DNA of 64,000 bases from Limnoperna fortunei (GCA_944474755.1 OX104113.1:53831644-53895643), one strand, 5' to 3'. Counted from the stretch's first letter, positions 21,563 through 34,440 are shown. Notes: generated from the letters alone by a model not told the origin. Made by a program: numbers and translations.

Positions 21563-22479
21563 ATTTTTGTCTGTATAAAAAATTCTTTTTCACGTCCTTT
21601 AAGGACATGGCTGCATTCAAATACTCATTCAAAGAAAAAATGCGTACACTGGAGAAATAAAGATTTGAATAAAACAACCAACTGAATACAACAGGAGTAA
21701 ATATATATTTAGCACATAAATAAATAGCATACAAACATAAAGTACATGTAATAGGTGTCAGTGAAAAAAAGCTACTCAAACTATATTAACTTTGTATCCA
21801 AATATAGAAAGAGCATTAAATGTCCCAAAGAAATGTTGTTAACAAAAGACTGTTTCATAGATCAAGGTCAGTTTCAACTGATTCAAGCCAGTTTTATCGA
21901 TATTAAATTTAAAAACTATTTTAATGAAATTATTAAAGTGATAGTCGTCAGTTATCCCTGTTTGATTCATGATTTTTTAACAAACATTCTACATATTTTG
22001 TTGTCAAGGCGACAGTTTTATATGAAGGGCGGGATTATCATTTATAATCTTAGTATGGTATTCATGGCCAGGTTTAGTCGTTCATGTACTTTCTAGATGA
22101 AGATTTTCAATTTTCAATTTTTTGTCAAATAATCCTTATTTGTGTATTTGTTCGGGAAAGCCTATAACTACTGCTCTTCATTTGACTTGGTTACATTTTC
22201 CAAGTAAATAGAGACGGACTGATGACGAAAATCACAGCGCTGCACTTTTATAACGATGAGCTTAAAAGATAACAGAAATTTGAAATGTCAGTCAATCAAT
22301 TCGTTTTGACTTCAAGTAGATTCAAATTACTTCTGAGCATTAAAAAATATTTTCATTATAAAAATATATTTCGAAAGAAAACTTTCAATCAATGACCATA
22401 GTTCAAATTATAAACACTTATAAATAAGATAATTTAGACAAACAGTTATCAGTACTCAATAATTGATACCCCACGTTTC
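21563..22479. other. No convincing gene
   Basis: One 113-codon ORF (21755-22096, +) has no recognisable domain, low-complexity composition and no splice context; I treat it as chance. Confidence 0.4.
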
Positions 22480-23125
22480 CCAATTTTCAAAATATCTGGG
22501 TCGAAAAGTGTAGGAGGTGCTGTTTATACAAAACATGTACATTCTCCTGAACAATTTCTGAAAATGACTTATTTCTCAAGTCAGGGAATTTAGAAAAATC
22601 GTCAAACAATTCCATAATAGCTGGTGTAAAACTTCAAAACGTGCGCAATCATCTTGAGAAGTTTCAGATATCTGCGTTGAAAACTGTAGGAGAAGTTGAA
22701 TACCTTAAGTAGTTACAGTCTTCTGCATATTTTATTTAAAAAAATGCCGTTACCAATTCTGGAAAATTGGGAAAACATCCTCGAACAATTACATAACAGC
22801 TGGTGCACAAATTCAATAAATTGCAACCTTTTTGTTACTTTTCAGAGATCTGAGCTGAAACTGTGGGATGTGTTAATCGCACAAAATAAGTACGCCCGCT
22901 TTGTCAAAGTATAGCTGATTCCATGGTTTTTTCTTTTTAAAGCCCCAAATATCATTTATTTCAAAATTTCACAAAGATACTGTGAAAGTTTCATCAAATT
23001 TCCATTCAGTGATGCATATGAATTTACGGATAAGAGATGTGTATCCCCAAAATGTAACAGACGGACGGACACCCCCATCACTGTATAACCCCGGCTTTGC
23101 AATTCAAGCGGGGGTATAAAATGAT
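22480..23125. repeat. About 177-bp degenerate tandem repeat ending in a GACGGACGGAC tail
   Basis: Key words recur at 22494 (ATCTGGGTCGAAAAGTGTAG), 22670 (ATCTGCGTTGAAAACTGTAG) and 22848 (ATCTGAGCTGAAACTGTGGG), a spacing of 176 and 178 bp. 'TAGCTGGTGTAAAACTTC' and 'CAGCTGGTGCACAAATTC' recur likewise. It ends with 'CAGACGGACGGACACCCCCA' and 'GCGGGGGTATAA', a dispersed tail common in bivalve sequence. Confidence 0.7.
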
Positions 23126-25442
23126 ATAATTCCCTTAAAAGCGAATTTACATACATGTAAATACAAGCATACATGTAATGGTGACAAATGTCGATGAACT
23201 GTGTACCCAATATATTGACATTTTTGATAGCAAGCCAATTTTTCTTTATTGTCGTAATATTATATTTCTTTTAATGGTTTTTAAATCGGATTTTTTAAAT
23301 TTTTAACTCACTCATGACAATGGTGACTTAAGTGTACAATTTAAATGTAGAGAATAACAAGAAAATTTGCAAGAAAATAGAAACTACAATCAATTCTGTC
23401 ATATCTCGCTATATAGCTTTTTGTCCGTTAATCTTGTCATGTAAGAATGTGCTTTATATTCCACAATAATATACAATAAAAGTATATTGACATATATATA
23501 TATACCCTCCATCACGTAATAAATATTACGAAAATAAACCCAACACGTACAAAACAAACACGCTCCCGTACATATAATAATACTAGTAGGTGTTGTATTT
23601 CCGATTTCGGCAATTTTTCGTGTATTAATTTAATCAATTCATGACTTATTTGTGTCATTTATTTTGTAAAAAATCTCACAAATTATATATTGAAATAATT
23701 CCCAACAAGAACCTTCGGGTGGTTATAAAAGTACGGTTATTGGCCTGTTAAGTAAGTCAATATCGCGTTTAAGTTATGTCAGTGCTAACAATTAAAAGAT
23801 TTTTGCGGTCTGGTAAATGTAAGGAATTTTTTTATTATCAAATTGAAATTTGTGGTAAACACCTTTGTGTCACTCATTTAACGTCAATGACTTTAATGTA
23901 TTCAATGCATTGCGTTTCGAGAAGTTGTTATTTGTATGTAATTTCATCACACTGATGTAAGATCTGAGTTATCTAATTTTCTTCAATGAATGGTTTGAAT
24001 GAACATACAAAAATGGCTGAAATTAAAGGAAATTACGATACACAACAGACAATCTAGTGTATTGGTATAGGTCGTCGGTTATAACAATGAACCTTTTCAA
24101 ATGATACTTGTCAAATCTTAAGAAAAATGTGAAAAGTATCTAATCATAGTTTGAAATCTTAACTTTTTGATGAAAATTTGGTTTGGATGACAATAATTTA
24201 GGAGGAATTTTCTATTGAGTGGATTATATGCACAAGAAGTCTCCCTAGCTTATTCTAGGATGTCCTTTGAAAATATATACCAGTTTATCGAAATATCTAA
24301 GTACCCAAGTGAAACAGTCTTGTGAAAAAATTAACTTGCCAGAGTTTGACAGAACTTAAGATAATATAAATTATAAAAGGAACTTGAGGAGAAAGCTTTT
24401 GTTTTGAGATAACAGTCCTCACTGTACAAATTTCCTGTTTTTTTCCTTTAAAATGCATTTTGGTTAAAGCCATTACATTTGTATAGAATATTAGTTCTGC
24501 ATATATTTTCTCTGATCTTTAAGATAGATTATAATAAGTCTATGTTAGTAATTTTTTTCTTAATTTCAGTTGAAAAATTCGCTGTCACATTTGTTATGTT
24601 TAAATTTTTAGTTGAAATGTCATCTAGATTTGCCAAAGTGTCACCGTTTGCACCCAGATCGGACGAATTGCCTTTTAAATAGATAGAACAGTGGAATTTG
24701 CCCCCACCTGTGTAAATCAGGTATAGCTTTGTTTGCCAAATTCCTAAGTCATTGATATAATAACGGATTAGTTTCAAGGTGCAGACAGGGTATTTTGTAG
24801 AAGGTCCTAGTTATTAATCTATACGCATCGCATAAATGTTATGTATCGTCACAGAATCAGAAGTATATTATATCAAACATACATTTATGTGGATTGAAAT
24901 GAAGGAGAAACATTTATAGCAATAACGGGCCAACCATAGTACTTAGTATCGTATGTGGATATAAAACAAATTTGTTTGGCCTTCATTTATGTGTTAGGGA
25001 ACAAAGATTAGGGTTTGGGTAAAAAATTAGGGCTGCGTTTAACGTTAAGGTTTATGGTTAGATTAAGGTTTAGTGTTGGGTTAGGATGTAGAGCTAAAGT
25101 TTTTATTTGTATTTAATAGGTATATAGTTTGCGGGCCTCTAGAGGAAATGGTCATTTTTTTGTTGGTATTACATGTAGAATAGAAAACCAAAAATTGTTC
25201 TTTGTAATTATTTGTGTATTGTTGTAGCTTCTAGCATTTAAATAAATATTTGTCAAAAAAGTACATATCCATATGTTGGAGACATATATGTTGAAATTGG
25301 TGAAACAAAGTAAAACTTAATTATTATTATTTACCTAAATAATATGGATTAAACTTGCACACATTTACATCACACTTCGACATATGTTTAATTTCTCTTT
25401 GTTATGTTTACCGACAATTTTGTCTAACCAATTCTGATGTAA
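23126..25442. other. AT-rich spacer with a TTAGGG-like degenerate patch
   Basis: No exon seen. 24990-25110 holds scattered TTAGGG, TTAGGGTTTGGG, GGTTAGATTAAGG and GGGTTAGGA words, too degenerate to be a true telomeric array. Confidence 0.45.
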
Positions 25443-25593
25443 CCATGGGGGGGGGGGGGGGTAACTAAAGATACTTTTAGGTACAGGTCTGCGGACGGAG
25501 ATTTGAAAATCCACTATTCATATATTTTCGGACGTTATAACGTTATAAAACGGGACCTAATCATATTAAATCAGACCCCCCCCCCCCCCATGG
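25443..25593. repeat. Inverted repeat with G15/C14 homopolymer arms
   Basis: CCAT + 15 G (to 25461) on the left and 14 C + ATGG on the right (25576-25593), 114 bp apart; perfectly complementary ends. Interior arms match only weakly. Homopolymer lengths may be assembly-sensitive. Confidence 0.7.
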
Positions 25594-25725
25594 CAGTAAA
25601 GAATTTTATTTTGTGTGTTTATCTTCTATTTTAATAATAATGTACCTACTTCCATTTGTAACGCAAAAAGTGAAAAGATGGCGCCAATTTAAAAATCCGT
25701 TTTATGCAAAATAAGTATACTAGTC

Positions 25726-25775
25726 CGAGCATCCTCTGTCGTCCAACGTTTTTTCTGTATTGGCAGAAGATTCTC
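25726..25775. mobile_element. Fragment related to the fold-back element at 40.3 kb
   Basis: 'GAGCATCCTCTGTCGTCCAA' followed by CGTTTTTTCTGT matches one arm of the 40236-40387 fold-back (TGCTCTGCCATCCAACGTTTTTT) and the insertion at about 11668-11720. Confidence 0.45.
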
Positions 25776-26879
25776 TGACTAACTTTATACCACCGTGGCA
25801 AGATTAATTGCTATTCTGTTATTTATGAAATATTTAACTTACAATTATTATATGAATATTAGATAGACATCTTTAATCAGGGAATCTAGAAACTTGTATG
25901 GAAATATGAATTTCTGTACACATGCCAGCTGTTAAAAATATCTTACATCGTATTTCCAAATTAAGATTTTAATTATGTACAATAGAATGAACATGTAAGC
26001 TGTATATATAGTATGATTATTTATTACTTACTGTATTCAATAATTTTCACTATTATTAATAAACCTAAAGTCTTTCAAATTCTAAAATCCTTAAATTTGG
26101 ACTCGATTTTTTTTTAGATAATAATAATGTATAATAATAATTTCAGAAATGTGTAGTAAAATTGTTAAATAATAAATCATTTTAGCTAATTTTCGTTCAA
26201 AGATAAAAAACATTCATATTGCTTGTTAATACAAATATGACACTGTGTGACGAACTAAACGGATTCCTTGAAAAACGGGAATGTAAAGAGTACATATACT
26301 CTTGACATACCACAATCAACAAAGAAATATACATACTTTCAGCGTCTGCATGCTTTATCGACATGCGCAAGTCTAATTGAATAGGTTCTCACATATGTTT
26401 TGGGAAAGACCGAGTCTCCCATAGTGGGATTTTTTTTTAATTTGCTGAGCAGGAGTGAAAAAAAATTTTTGAGTGCTTTCCCAAAAATGCATGAAAGTAG
26501 ATACACCTATTTCTTCCATACGTCGATACAGGCTGTTTAATATTTCCAAGTTTGTTTGCGTGCATTAAATCAACGGATTTTTGCACAGCGGATATGGAAA
26601 CAGGTCATAGTAGCCATTATTGCTCCAGGTGATATAACCATTATTGTCAAGGTGTTATAGTCACTATTGCTTGATATAAGCAAAAACTCCAGTTGAAGAA
26701 TATTGTATCAGCCAAGTGTTATGATTATACAAACTACAAATTAATCCCAACTGAAATTCAGATGTTGTATTTAGAAACACTCGGTGCAGCAGTCTCGGTA
26801 TTTTTTTTTCTATTCAGGGCTTACTCTAGTCTTTTCAATTTATGGTTTGGTGAACGTTTAAATTAAAAAAGCACAGATT

Positions 26880-28060
26880 AAAATCTGCTGTAACTTTAAC
26901 TTTTATTTACATCGCTCAGACACTATACAGTGTATCACGAAGTACAAAAATAACAATAATACAGAGAATGGCGAACTTAACAGAGACATAAATGTACATG
27001 TGGGATAATACATTATACATGTATACGTTTCAATAAATGTTTAAAACTTTGCTCCATTTTATATAAAACCGGTGGCGCCCAATAATATTTAGGTATAAGC
27101 TTATGTCGCAATTCAAGTATAATGTTATTCTGTCATTGCAATAAGTGTTAAGTTCATTACCTATTTCTTGCTTACAAAATAAGCATATACTAAATTCCTT
27201 GGGTAGATTATCCCACCTTCCTGTTTCTAGAGCTAGGGAGTTTTATATTGGAGTATGCATCTGAATTTTGTAATATAGATTCTATCAACATTTGACATTC
27301 TCTTCAAATTTAAATTCTTTTTTAACAAATTTATAGAATTCTCTGGTAGAGTTATCTAAATCTGAAAACCGTTTCTGAATATATTTATCTGAATCTTTGT
27401 TTTATTCTAAGTTTTAGAGATGGTGTACATAGTGGAAACTGTGATAACAACAAAGTCCCCTATATATCATATAACTTGGTGTAGTTGGTCTAACATTCAA
27501 AATCTGTTTATAAAATTGCAAATGTATTCCCTCGAAATCATTGATATTTTCAAAACTCTGCCCATTATAATAAAATGGGAATGGGTTCAACTAGACAACC
27601 AAAAGTTTTATTTGCAAATCTACTGAAAAGGTTTTCTTCTATATACTGCAAACAAAGCTCTTCTTACTTAGTCAATAAGTTTTTCTTGGCCAAAGGACCC
27701 AGTAAAATTCACCACTAAACCAATATATGAATAACTATCAACAATTTCAATCTTTAATGTAAATATTGGCGGAGTTAAGTGATAATTTCCATTGATCACG
27801 ATAATTATTAAAAAAATATTTAGATTTTTTTGTAATCCTTCCGCAGTCTTTTTCTTTAATATCACCAGCATACATCAAAACAAATAATTCTACAAATGCT
27901 GAGATCTCACTCACTGTGATTTTAGAAATTCTCCGAGATCATTTAAAAACAAAGAAAAAAGGCCATGGGAAAGATTTTCTCCCTGACGAACACCAGCTAA
28001 GCAAGGGAAAATATCTGAAAACTGTTTTTGATATGTTACATATTCTTTATTATATTAAAG
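26880..28060 (-). pseudogene. Heavily degraded LINE copy (RT to C-terminus)
   Basis: Minus-strand frames with many stops carry RT motif pieces GVRQGENLS and LFSLFLNDLGEFLKS (about 27935-28005), then PSYMIY near 27460, then LALETGRWDNLPKEFSICLF with a CX2C remnant near 27180-27240. The order matches the 31-kb LINE. The catalytic ADD region is mutated. Clearly dead. Confidence 0.75.
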
Positions 28061-28879
28061 CATTTACCTTTTATGCCAGAGTTTCGTTTGTTTGTTTCTT
28101 TGTTTGAATATTAGCACTGAACCCCCTAGCCGAGTTTCACAGCATTAAACCGCACCATAGTGCCATGCTAGTGTTTGCAGTTTAATCTTGTGGTTTGACT
28201 TGCTTAAAAATGTTAGCAGGTTAGGTATTGCTTTACTTTCAAGCAGAACGAATTCGGCTGTATCAGGGAGATGAACATGAAAGGCAGGGTGATAAAATGA
28301 ACATGAAATGATGATGGGGAAAGGGTGATATAATGAACATGAAATGATGACAAATTGGAGTAATGGCTACACAATGACGCGGATCAGGGTACTCCCTCCT
28401 CTGCGGGTAAAGTTGCAAAGGCATTTTCAGATCATATACCTGATCACCAAGATATGTTTATTAACCCAAATACATAATGTCAAACCAAATACAAGTCAAA
28501 ACTATCAACGAAGTCAGTTAAAAGGAGATGGCTCCTTCAAACCGCTGCCACTAACTACCCCTATAAATCTCCTTATCATATTTCTTTGTTCAAATCAAAG
28601 AAAAAAACCTTGTCGAATCCTTTTTCACCATTTACTCATATTTAAAACATCCAAAATTGCAATTAAAGAAATAAAATTTTCATTTCCTTGCTTATTTATA
28701 TGCAAAAGGTCGCCATATTTGTTTTTCCGGCGGCCATCTTGAAAATGGCCGAAATCAAGATGGCCAACGATTGTTTTTTAATCTACATACCTTGACCAGT
28801 TGGTGTTCAAAATTTCACGCTTTTATCGCAATGTGAAATATTTTAGTGAAAAATCAGGTTTATCCGCTCCACTATATTG
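28061..28879. other. No gene seen
   Basis: Chance ORFs only. 28680-28780 contains 'GGCGGCCATCTTGAAAATGG' and 'AAGATGGCC' words, a motif frequent in dispersed repeats. Confidence 0.35.
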
Positions 28880-29120
28880 TGTAATGCCACTTTCCGCATG
28901 TGTTTTCAGCTATATCAAGGCGTCCATTTTTATTGGGGGAGGAAGCCGGAGTACCCGGAGAAAATCCCCGACCTTCAGTAAGAAAACTGGCAATCCTTGT
29001 CAATTAAGATTAGAGCCTAGTACATCCTGTACCCAGTGAGACTCGAACCCGCCACCTCAGTGTTGACAGACCACGTGTCTCAATAGTAGACGAACTACCT
29101 CAACTCGGCCACCGAGGCCC
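28880..29120 (-). mobile_element. Most complete tRNA-derived SINE in the window
   Basis: On the minus strand: GGGCCTCGGTGGCCGAGT (A box TGGCCGAGT), then GTGGCGGGTTCGAGTCTCAC (B box GGTTCGAGTC), then the family body (AATTGACAAGGATTGCCAG, TTTTCTCCGGGTACTCCGGC, CAATAAAAATGGACGCCTTG). This is the tRNA head plus conserved body layout of molluscan SINEs. Confidence 0.85.
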
Positions 29121-30707
29121 GACAGATTTCGTATTTTGAAATAAACCATTTTTCCAAACAGTAAAAGCTTTTCGAAAGTCAATGAAAGAACAAAAAACTT
29201 TTTACTAGTATGGCTAGTATGAGTTATAGTAGGACACTCTTTAAGGCAAATTAATTCGACTGACATGGAAACACGAAATTGTACCCGTCAATGGTGCATG
29301 CACTTTTGGTCATTGGCACATGTATTGATTAGTGAATATCAAAGTTAAAAATAAAGTCTTAAAATATTATCTTGCTATGGTAAACCGTATTTAAACACAT
29401 TTGTACGCGTCAATTTCTGATTAACGTAATTTAATAAGGAAAAGATATCATGTATGTTCACACCTTAAATGCAAATTGTAGTTTGATCTAACGACGAAAA
29501 ACCAGTTTCTCTAAATGAACAAATTAGGCATCGCGCTCTCCATAAAGTAAACCAATTCATCAATGATTCTGAAGAGAAGTATAGATAATTTAAGAGGATG
29601 TCCTTATATTTTGATGTCCATACAGTAATATTATGTTTATCCCGCATTTTATCGTAAGGTGTTTTCTTATGATGGTAAATTATGTTGTATGTTCTGTATA
29701 TTTTATTATACGACATTAAAATATCAATATTATCTAAATAAAATAAAATATTTCACTTGCTCCCCCTTTTTTACTATATCGCTGCTTTTAGCGACTACTT
29801 CAATCACGTCTTTCAACCATAAATTTTTAGATTATTTAATATAAAATTACTTTCGGAAAAAAACATTATTTTGATTAAAATATTTAGACCATATTTCAAA
29901 ATATGATATTGACATTTTAGCTTATAAGGGTAACCATATATTAAATCTGAGCAGGTGCCAAAATGTGATATTAAATAATAAAAAGACATGTTGGTACATT
30001 ATACATAATAAATACATACTAATGGTTTGGAGTACAAAAGATCAGGCTAGAAAGGTATTCAGCCACATTCCAGAAGGCAATCTAGCAAGAGTTATATTGT
30101 TGTAAAATTGCCAAAGGAGTTAAATTTAGCTTTTATATATGTAGTTTGACAAATCATCCATGATATTCTTTTATCAAATATTAAAATTCTTTAAACAATA
30201 TTGTTAGTTACAACAATAAATTTTAGAATATTTTGTATAGGAATTTGATTGAGGGAAATAAAGATTATTTGTTAGACAACATTAGAAGGAGACTTTTTAG
30301 GAGATTGACTATAAAGTGATAAAAAAGTTTAATTTAATTTGTGTTAATTTTATCAATTTAAGTACTGGTTTTCTTTTTTGAAAGGTCTCTTTGTGCTTAG
30401 TGAATGGAAGAAAATAAATAATAGTTACTTGTACATAAATTCACAATAATATTATAAATTGCATAGATGAAATAACTGACATATTGGAAATAGCTGAAAT
30501 TGAACAGGAGTGAAATTGACCATCCGTTGAACGGTCTCTATAGTGAATACATTATCACAACATCAGGCAATGGAATGTCAAATATGTGTTAATATCATCC
30601 ACTATCTGTAACTGTTTATACGCACGGAAACTTTGTACAACAAGGATATTTTTTTAATGAATTAGGTTAACATTAACACTTGGAAAAAAATTCATAATAA
30701 TTCGTAA
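29121..30707. other. AT-rich spacer, no gene seen
   Basis: Nothing recognisable apart from the MITE half copy at 29743-29790. Confidence 0.35.
29743..29790. mobile_element. Half copy of the 13.04-kb MITE
   Basis: 'TTTCACTTGCTCCCCCTTTT' then TTACTATATCGCTG matches the reverse complement of 13080-13125. Confidence 0.45.
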
Positions 30708-30924
30708 AATTGTGATTACTATCTTGAGGAAGACATAAGTGAACATTACTGTCATAATTTAACTGAAGTTATTTGTAAGGATGTTCTACTTAAAATTGTT
30801 GATTTGAAGTGTGTCCCGGAAATTAGAAAAGGAAAAAGGATTTCTCAAATGATGATGGCATTCGACAGACAAGATACTGGTGCTGATGCATCTCCCACAT
30901 ATGCTAACATGGATATGTTAAAGG
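30708..30924 (+). CDS. Orphan candidate coding exon
   Basis: An open 72-codon stretch with balanced, non-repetitive composition ends at a strong donor (AAGG|GTAAGA at 30924/30925). It reads ...HYCHNLTEVICKDVLLKIVD, then RKGKRISQMMMAFDRQDTG, then SPTYANMDMLK. It is bounded upstream by an in-frame TAA at 30705-30707, so the real start is an acceptor or ATG inside; an AG at 30727 or 30779 is possible. Composition, the donor and a TYANMDM tyrosine motif make it better than chance, but I recognise no family and find no partner exon. It sits just 3' of a LINE end. Confidence 0.35.
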
Positions 30925-31228
30925 GTAAGATCTTATATTTCTTTTTTTGTAAGCAAGTTATTGTTTTAATGAAATCCATACCTTCATTAAAATAGGAATT
31001 AAAACATGAATTATTTGTAAAGTTACACATTATACGACTTAAGACGTTGAAAATCTAACACATTTTTTATTGTTAAATATCCCAAAATTTGTCCGATTCA
31101 ATGATGCATAAATAAATAGTTTATTCTCATACAGCCAATAATACAATTGGTACAGAGAAGATAACAATAAAGAAAGATAACAACATACTATATACAATAT
31201 ATACAAACAAAAAGAAACAAGGTTACTG

Positions 31229-33014
31229 TTACATGACAGGTAAGCCAGGGGCGCAGACATAATCATTTATAATATTAATGAACTTGACAAGATTTCTAAG
31301 CAGAGACTTTCTGTTGCTAGACATCAATTCTGAATACTTATGAACATTGTGGTTTTTCACGTAGTAATTTGGAACTAACTTTTTTCGTTGTTCTGAAAGA
31401 GCGGTGCATTCAAATATATAATGGTATTCATCTCCTAGTTTGTTACTATCACATAAATGACAAAAACGATTTTCTCTTTCAGTATTTTTCCATCTACCAG
31501 TTTCTATTGGTAAATGGTGATTTGTTGTTCTAAATCGGCATAACTTTATACCATCAGCAAAATTTAAGACATTTAAATAACTTTCGTATTCCAATTTTGT
31601 TTTATACATTCTATAGTTTAGTGCTTTAGTTGAATGAAACATAAGTGAATGCCAGTTTTGTGCAAACTGATCTGTTAACCGTTGTTTTACTATGTATTTT
31701 AGCCAGTCATTACTGAGGAATTGTTCTGTTGCCCAAATTAGTGAAAAACCACAATCATTAAAAATAGCTTTAACACAGTTAATCCAAGAAAAATGCATAC
31801 TATGGTTTTCATTCAATTTCCGGGTAAAACGATATAATATTGAAGACACTTTTGATTGTTTGCCATTTACAAGTTTTGACCAGAAAGATACCATCCGTAC
31901 CTTAATATCAATATTAATAGGAAGTCTACCAAGTTCCCCATATATCATATAGTTTGGTGTCGAAGACTTTAAATTCAACAGAAGTTTACAAAATTTTAAA
32001 TGTACTCTTTCTAAAACATCGTTTTTACCAAAGCCCCAGATTTCACAGCCATAAAGGAGAATAGGTTTAACCATTTTATCAAACAAATCTAGAAGAATTT
32101 TTACTGGTAATTTAAATAATCGCCCTAGTTTAAGAACTTCGTACATAGCTTTCAACCCTTTATCTGCTAAAAGTTTCTTTGTAGCATCAAAATTACATGT
32201 TTTTGTAAAAATGACCCCTAGATAGTTAAAAGTTTTGACTATTTCTATTTCAGTATTTTGATAAAAAAATTTAATATTTGGACTTAGTTTACCTAATCCA
32301 AGTACCATAACCTTTGTTTTGTCGACATTGACTTTTAACTTCCATATATTACAATAATCATAAAAAGCATTTAATTGAACTTGAAGATTCTCGGCAGATT
32401 CAGCTAATAAAACAGTATCATCAGCATAAAGCAGGAGAAAAATCATCAGATATACATTAAGTTCATGTTCTATATCATTTGTTACACTGTTTAACCCAAT
32501 TACATTTTTTGTTTTCAGAAAATCTTCCAAATCATTTAAAAACATTGTAAACAGAAAGGGGGACAAATTTTCTCCCTGTCGTATGCCCAATTCACAGTTG
32601 AAATATTCTGATGTATTATTGTTTAATGATATACAAGACTTTATATGTGAATACATGTTAAATATTACATTATATATCTTGCCGTTTATATTGTTAAGTA
32701 ACAACTTATAAAACAGACCATCTCGCCATACTGTATCGAAGGCTTTCTCGAAGTCTATGAAAGCACAATACATCTTTTTCTTTTTTGACTTTAAAATTTG
32801 GAACAAGAAGAAAATAGCAAAGATATTATCCATAGTAGAGTAGTTTTCACGGAAACCACTCTGATTTTCTTTAATAATATTATAATCTTCAGAAAAACTT
32901 GTTAGTCTTGCATTCAAAATAGCAGTAAATAATTTACCCAGGCAACTGACAATTGTTATTGGCCTATAATTTTTGGGATCTGTTGGATCTCCTTTTTTCT
33001 TATATATAGGTTTA
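31229..33014 (-). pseudogene. LINE ORF2 C-terminal part: reverse transcriptase and zinc knuckle
   Basis: Continues from KKKGDPTDPKNYRPITIVS through the RT fingers and palm: AFIDFEKAFDTVW, GIRQGENLSPFLFTMFLNDL, LLLYADDTVLLAES (catalytic YADD), VNVDKTKVMVLG, FNYLGVIF. The C-terminus has LCRFRTTNHHLPIETGRW and CHLCDSNKLGDEYHYIFEC (CX2C-X8-H-X4-C). All RT catalytic aspartates are intact. It is out of frame with the endonuclease part only because of the 7-bp duplication. Confidence 0.93.
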
Positions 33015-34439
33015 AGGTTTAATTATACCTATTAGCCAGCTATCAGGTAGAATTCCGGTATCGAAAATTAAATTAAAAAGTTTTTCGTAGATATGAATAA
33101 ACCGGTTTGAGGTAGATTTAATATACTCATTAACAATTTCATCAGCACCACAGGCTTTGTCATTTTTAAGATTTTTAATACATTTAAGAATTTCTTCTTG
33201 GGAAATATAGTCATTTATAAGTTCATTTGTTGTACTTGGAACCTCGTTATTGAAAATCGGTTGTTGTTCTTCTATATTCGCCATGTTTAAGTTTTTGAAA
33301 AATTCGTAGAGGGTTTCTATATTAATATTTTGATTTTTTTGTCGATTATTTCTACGTAATATTTTCCAGAAATATTTGGGATTTCTCTCCGATTCTTGTT
33401 GTAAGGAGTGTGAAAGTTTTATACAATAGTTTTTATACTTTGCGTTCAAGACTTTTTTATAATTCTTTTCTGCATTATTCATATTTGACCTATTTTGCAT
33501 GGTGTTGTTTGATTTGTATTGTTTTTTTAATTTATGAAAATTCTGTCTAGCTGTTTTGCAATCTTTATCAAACCAAGGTTTGTTATTTTCTATATTACGT
33601 TTTTGTGGACTTCTTCTAAGGTGTGTTGGGCTATATTTTCCAAAGGTTTTTGACGCTGATTCAATAAAAATATTTCCGAAGTCGTTTAATAATTCATCAA
33701 TTAAATCATTGTTTAGGTTAGTTATTCTCTCGGTACAGCATAGTTCAAGTTTTTGTTCAAAATTAACTAATGAGAATTCATCTATGTTATTACGAAAGTC
33801 TAAGACTTTTTCATTATCCCAAGGTTTTACTTTAAATTTATTTGTAAACGTTTTGGTAACATCATCAGGGATGACATTTTCAATAAAGATGTTACACAAA
33901 GATAAATATAGCGGTGCGTGGACGTCCGAGAGTAATGTATTAGTATCTAGAACATTAAAGTCTGAAATAAATTTAAGGAATTCTGGACTGCTTATACAAT
34001 AATCTACGACACTAGCATTCTTACATGTAAATTTGCCGATGTTTTTATCATTTCCAACCCTACCATTAACTATAAACATGTTATTTCCTTTACAAAAGTT
34101 TAGCAATAAATTTCCGTATCTGTTTTTCACTTTATCCATGCTCCCTCTAACAAGTGGTATCTTTAAGTCATTTAAAATATAACAAAAATCATTAACAAAT
34201 TCCTGAAGATATTCATCTATGTGTCTACTTTCTTCTATTTTAACAAAGTCTTTATCATTAGAGGTCCTTGCATTAAAATCCCCCATAAGACATATGTATT
34301 TTGATTTATTTAAGAACAAATGATATTCATGTTCAATTTCACTAAAAGCATCTTCTGAGGAATACCTGGTGTATTCAGGTGGTACATACACTACACCAAA
34401 AAATACATATAATGCATTCATATTTACGAATGTATACAC
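33015..34439 (-). pseudogene. LINE ORF2 N-terminal part: endonuclease (incomplete) and linker to RT
   Basis: About 475 codons without an ATG at the start (first codon GTG); the upstream part of the exonuclease-endonuclease-phosphatase fold is missing. Visible motifs: GVVYVPPEYTRYS, then CLMGDFNARTSND (the GDFNA/N motif), then LLSDVHAPLYLSL (the catalytic SDH motif, here SDVH). After a basic linker it enters the RT N-terminus (KACGADEIVNEYIKS, GILPDSWLIGIIKP) and stops at TAA in the duplication. Confidence 0.9.
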
Positions 34440-34440
34440 T

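Larger units (their letters stand above)
31105..34440 (-). mobile_element. 5'-truncated non-LTR retrotransposon (LINE) with AP-endonuclease and reverse transcriptase
   Basis: In element order: partial endonuclease, RT, C-terminal zinc knuckle, and a 3' UTR ending about CTGTATGAGAATAAACT, homologous to the ends of the 17.7- and 20.7-kb fragments. The 5' end is lost before the first endonuclease motifs, and no ORF1 is present. The coding region is one open frame but for a single 7-bp tandem duplication near 33008-33021. This is the longest TE in the window and looks young. Clade not settled. Confidence 0.9.

Noticed and set aside
21755..22096. 113-codon plus-strand ORF
   Set aside because: Composition matches AT-rich noise; no motif or conserved pattern visible.
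24990..25110. Interstitial telomeric repeat
   Set aside because: TTAGGG words are scattered and degenerate with no tandem run; likely chance or very old.
33556..34002. Plus-strand 148-codon ORF inside the LINE
   Set aside because: Antisense to the LINE endonuclease part; shadow ORF.
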